Source: Escarpia spicata
Lineage: Eukaryota; Annelida; Polychaeta; Sabellida; Siboglinidae
Length of the DNA: 64,000 nt
Direction: 5' to 3'
Assembly (NCBI GenBank): GCA_963995525.1
Contig: OZ023206.1
Coordinates: 69,881,085 to 69,945,084 of the forward strand
Positions 63,759 through 64,000 of the stretch are shown here, one piece after another (the stretch's first letter is position 1; each line of letters starts with the position of its first letter). Below the pieces are notes generated by a model. It was not told the origin of the DNA. It worked only from the letters and a program-made list of their open reading frames with translations, and did no database searches. A program made the translations under genes and the position numbers.

Positions 63759-64000
63759 AAAGAATGATGAGATCAATATACCTATGTAATAACACAATAA
63801 ACAACTACTAACATTATAATGATAACATTTTAATATAGTGTTTTGTTTGATGTTGTGTTGCATAGTAGAATTATTTGGCTTAAATTTAAGTTATTTATTT
63901 ATTTAACTTATTAATTTCACATGCTTAATGGGCCTAATACTGCAACGGTAAAGCTCGACGGCATGTTACAAAATAAAAATCGCCGTAATTGGAATAACAC

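Overview
The window is metazoan nuclear DNA, most like an AT-rich marine invertebrate genome (mollusc, hemichordate, cephalochordate or similar; the species cannot be fixed from sequence alone). Supporting signs are GT-AG introns in consistent phase, CR1/L2/RTE-type LINEs, a Gypsy element primed by a tRNA-Leu-like site, Tc1 and pogo elements, long (AC)n microsatellites, minisatellites and a 200-bp assembly gap. There are no operons, no RNA genes I can support and very few intact ORFs. About half of the window is transposon or tandem-repeat DNA.

The most important result is a host gene that long-ORF inspection misses because its exons are tiny and its first intron is about 16.5 kb. Gene A has three exons (4804-4900, 21396-21543, 22800-23019). 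They join in phase 1 and phase 2 into a 154-residue secreted, cysteine-rich protein made of a signal peptide and one PLAT/LH2 domain. A second copy, gene B, has exon 1 at 41432-41531 and exon 2 at 63479-63626 with the same splice phases; its third exon should lie just beyond the window. Intronic DNA around both copies is also duplicated (about 9960-12000 and 17260-18290 against 41540-42240 and 42540-43550; 20950-21780 against 63300-63940). The window is therefore a tandem segmental duplication whose introns were inflated independently by transposons.

Layout. 1-3600: minus-strand CR1-like LINE. 3803-3908: long hairpin. 4632-4900: gene A upstream motif and exon 1. 5505-9927: young Gypsy element with 165-bp LTRs and one in-frame stop. 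9960-18300: LINE fragments, MITE, gap, microsatellite, a possible small promoter and exon, and duplicated intron DNA. 18300-21300: pogo/Tigger and L2 remnants. 21396-23019: gene A exons 2 and 3. 23-29 kb: microsatellites, an L2/CR1 LINE and a 24-bp minisatellite. 29.9-35.8 kb: exon-like ORFs and a decayed P2X7-type zinc-domain gene interrupted by a Tc1-in-pogo nest and a hAT-like MITE. 37-38.1 kb: broken DUF6589-like ORF. 38.2-40.4 kb: a large 24-bp minisatellite. 40.6-41.5 kb: gene B upstream region and exon 1. 44.9-51 kb: LINE interrupted by a TTAA-flanked MITE that itself holds another MITE. 52-58 kb: Myb/SANT-like exon remnants, an RTE tail, and a second Gypsy gag followed by a minisatellite. 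59.8-60.6 kb: four adjacent tandem arrays. 61-63 kb: an inverted-repeat pair. 63.5 kb: gene B exon 2.

The PLAT pair is the only evident functional host unit. The other coding signals are transposon proteins or decayed domain genes. No prokaryotic-type system, CRISPR array or gene cluster is present.
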